From: Saprospiraceae bacterium
GTDB taxonomy: Bacteria; Bacteroidota; Bacteroidia; Chitinophagales; Saprospiraceae
Reading direction: 5' to 3'
Length of the DNA stretch: 64,000 bases
NCBI GenBank assembly: GCA_020629035.1
Contig: JAHDEC010000014.1
Coordinates: 1-64,000, forward strand
Position numbers and translations under genes: made by a program. This document shows positions 63,501 through 64,000 of the stretch, piece after piece (the stretch's first letter is position 1; the number at the start of each line of letters is the position of its first letter). The notes beneath the pieces are model-generated. The model was not told the DNA's origin. It saw only the letters and a list, made by a program, of their open reading frames with translations, and did no database searches.

Positions 63501-63869
63501 GAAGAAAAAAGAAACCAACTTCAGGAAGAAGGAAAAGGTGGACAAGGACTTCAAGAAATTATAGACCAAATGAATAAGATCGAACGAGATCTAGTCAATA
63601 AACAATTAGATAATGATCTATTGAACCGACAAGAAGATATACAAACTCGCTTGCTTGAAGCTGAAAAAGCTGATAGACAAAGAGAGTTTGACAATAAACG
63701 AAAAGCCGAAAAAGGTTTAGAGAAGGAGAAAGAACTACCGCAAAGCATACAGGATTATATTAAGAAGAAGGAAGCAGAAGTAGATATGTATAAAAAGGTT
63801 TCTCCGGAACTAAGACCATACTTTAAACAGTTAGTTGATAAGTATTATGATGCACTTAAAAAAACTTAG
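60522..63869 (+). CDS. DUF4175 family membrane protein with long charged coiled coil
   Basis: 1115 residues from ATG 60522. Three membrane segments lie near the N-terminus (~28-44, 57-78, 156-173). A region of beta-rich Ig-like character follows (~185-480), then ~330 residues of almost uninterrupted Glu/Lys/Gln coiled coil (~485-810). The rest is helical, with a Gly/Lys/Pro-rich stretch (~925-985) and a second charged helical tail. DUF4175 proteins are Bacteroidota membrane proteins with no known reaction. The organisation suggests a structural or tethering role at the envelope, which is an inference. Confidence 0.8.
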   Translation: MNSYDLLIQRLDQFIRKFYLNKLIRGTLYTLSIVLVLFLIFNVLEYNFYFDKGVRKLFFFSFLGISLASLVFFVMAPLLRYFNLGSTISHSQAANIIGDHFSNVQDRLLNVLQLKNQNAANNALIEASINQKIDKLKIVPFKSAVDLTANKKYLKYALPPFLVLLFILFAAPSLITESTHRIINNNTEFEKAAPFHFLVQNEQLSVLQGEDFPINIKVDGDALPNEAFIDIDEFQYKLQKEDLDRYSYVFKNVQKDINFNLFSGPFNSKSYEIKMLPKAAIQDFDLYLDYPSYTGRKDEALKNIGDAYVPQGTTLKWVYNTENTDSLWVVFNNNKSYGFKQSRSKQFSFSKRLMNSSSYSIKLDNQHMPIADSMNYNITVSPDNHPTITAQRFQDSITKEVFYFVGNASDDYGIQSLSFNYHIINESGRTKEKKSIPIKKELSKELSYNYILDQETLNLAPGDKLSYYFEVFDNDQINGSKSSKTEIFAFEKKTIEEFEEAEQANEEDIKDELKEALEESKKLQEDLKKLREKLLQKKEPSWQEQKELEKLLEKQKEIEEKIKKAKDKFEKNLENQEEFTERKEEILEKQEKIQEMFEEAVDDEMQKLMEQIEELMQELNKDEMMQQVEDFEMNEDQKEQNMERLLELFKQLEVEKEMQDLIEKMEELAEKQEDLAKETEEEKKSQEELKKEQEEINEEFEKLKEEMKDVEKKNEELEFPKPMDEEKSEESMEDIEEDLEKSQEELEKKENQKASESQNKAAQKMKQMAGSLQEQMEQGQQEQQEEDMKALRQLLENLVTLSFDQEDLVDDFTRSEVNTPRYVSLVQHQFKLKTDFQLISDSLYALSKRVAEIETFVTEKVVEVERNIDESLDKLEDRKKPDAQGHQRRAMTNINDLALMLSDAMSQMQQQMAQGMPGSQMCNKPGGSGKPKPGGKSGNVPMDKITEGQEKLGKQLKEMGQKQKGGQKSGGDGNSAKDFAQAAAKQAALRKALEEKRNQLQEEGKGGQGLQEIIDQMNKIERDLVNKQLDNDLLNRQEDIQTRLLEAEKADRQREFDNKRKAEKGLEKEKELPQSIQDYIKKKEAEVDMYKKVSPELRPYFKQLVDKYYDALKKT

Positions 63870-63873
63870 TTTG

Positions 63874-64000
63874 ATGGATGAACTGAAATTTACACTTTCT
63901 TCCTGCCCGTCACAAATCAAAAAACTTGAAAACTTTATTTCAAGAGTAACTTGTAATTGCCAGTTCAAAAAGGCAAAGCATCCTGAAATTTTAATAAGTT
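63874..64000 (+). CDS. Start of a further gene, possibly an anti-sigma-factor-like ATP-binding protein (runs off the window)
   Basis: An ATG at 63874, four bases after the DUF4175 stop, opens a frame that stays open to the window edge. The 42 visible residues (MDELKFTLSSCPSQIKKLEN, then FISRVTCNC and HPEILI) resemble the N-terminus of RsbW-like ATPase regulators, which often follow DUF4175 in this phylum. The catalytic region lies beyond the edge, so the call is tentative. Confidence 0.4.
   Translation, partial: MDELKFTLSSCPSQIKKLENFISRVTCNCQFKKAKHPEILIS

Noticed and set aside
1-64000. tRNA, rRNA, CRISPR, IS element, prophage or toxin-antitoxin signals
   Set aside because: Looked for cloverleaf-like stretches, regularly spaced repeats, transposase or integrase motifs and small paired genes; none was found.

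Overview
This window comes from a chromosome of a Bacteroidota bacterium, most likely a marine, gliding-type lineage such as the Saprospiria; the class is an inference. The reasons are: several proteins with type IX secretion (T9SS) C-terminal sorting domains, a PorP/SprF-type outer-membrane protein, DUF5606, DUF4175 and GSCFA proteins, a fused propeller/LytTR regulator, AT-rich DNA, no Shine-Dalgarno-type leaders, and promoters of the TTG-N17-20-TAnnTTTG type. Almost all of it is densely packed protein-coding DNA. I saw no tRNA, rRNA, CRISPR array, insertion sequence or prophage, and no gap between genes exceeds about 300 bases.

Layout. 1-4.7 kb: the tail of a T9SS type B protein, then a leftward polysaccharide module (flippase, Wzz-like chain-length protein, O-antigen ligase/polymerase). 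4.7-7.2 kb: a translationally coupled pair made of an intact metallo-beta-lactamase DNA exonuclease and a full-length DNA ligase homologue that has lost its catalytic residues. 7.2-11.6 kb: a giant Cys/Asp-rich HYR-type T9SS cargo. 11.7-17.9 kb: a leftward operon with a propeller-LytTR regulator, gamma-glutamyltransferase, a prolidase-like amidohydrolase and a small lipoprotein, all with export signals. 18.0-21.0 kb: a second-type DnaE polymerase behind a promoter overlapped by palindromes. 21-24 kb: a T9SS protein and a lipoprotein. 24-37.5 kb: RNase HII, an RND/MMPL exporter, an ALDH7-type dehydrogenase, two bacterial PH-domain proteins, Mfd preceded by an overlapping 51-residue membrane protein, a mevalonate-kinase-like GHMP kinase and a TPR/PD40/OmpA-like protein.

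37.6-49.7 kb: a leftward E2/CinA/BirA operon divergent from rsfS-ftsH; a leftward PorP/SprF, bactofilin, AtpZ and AtpI-like group that ends without atpB; a GSCFA protein; an amidohydrolase with DUF1015; and a GbsR-like regulator. 49.7-64 kb: gcvT with a HEAT-repeat cyclophilin lipoprotein, a secreted alpha/beta hydrolase, DUF5606, a ComM/YifB ATPase, a ferredoxin reductase abutting a 2Fe-2S ferredoxin and an M1 aminopeptidase, a long coiled-coil DUF4175 protein, and the start of a further gene at the right edge.

The most unusual observations are the apparently dead DNA ligase kept in frame beside its intact exonuclease partner, and the regulatory DNA between the LytTR regulator and dnaE. That region carries an 11-bp direct repeat with a 23-bp period (LytTR-like geometry) and GTCG/CGAC palindromes sitting on the dnaE promoter (SOS-operator-like geometry).
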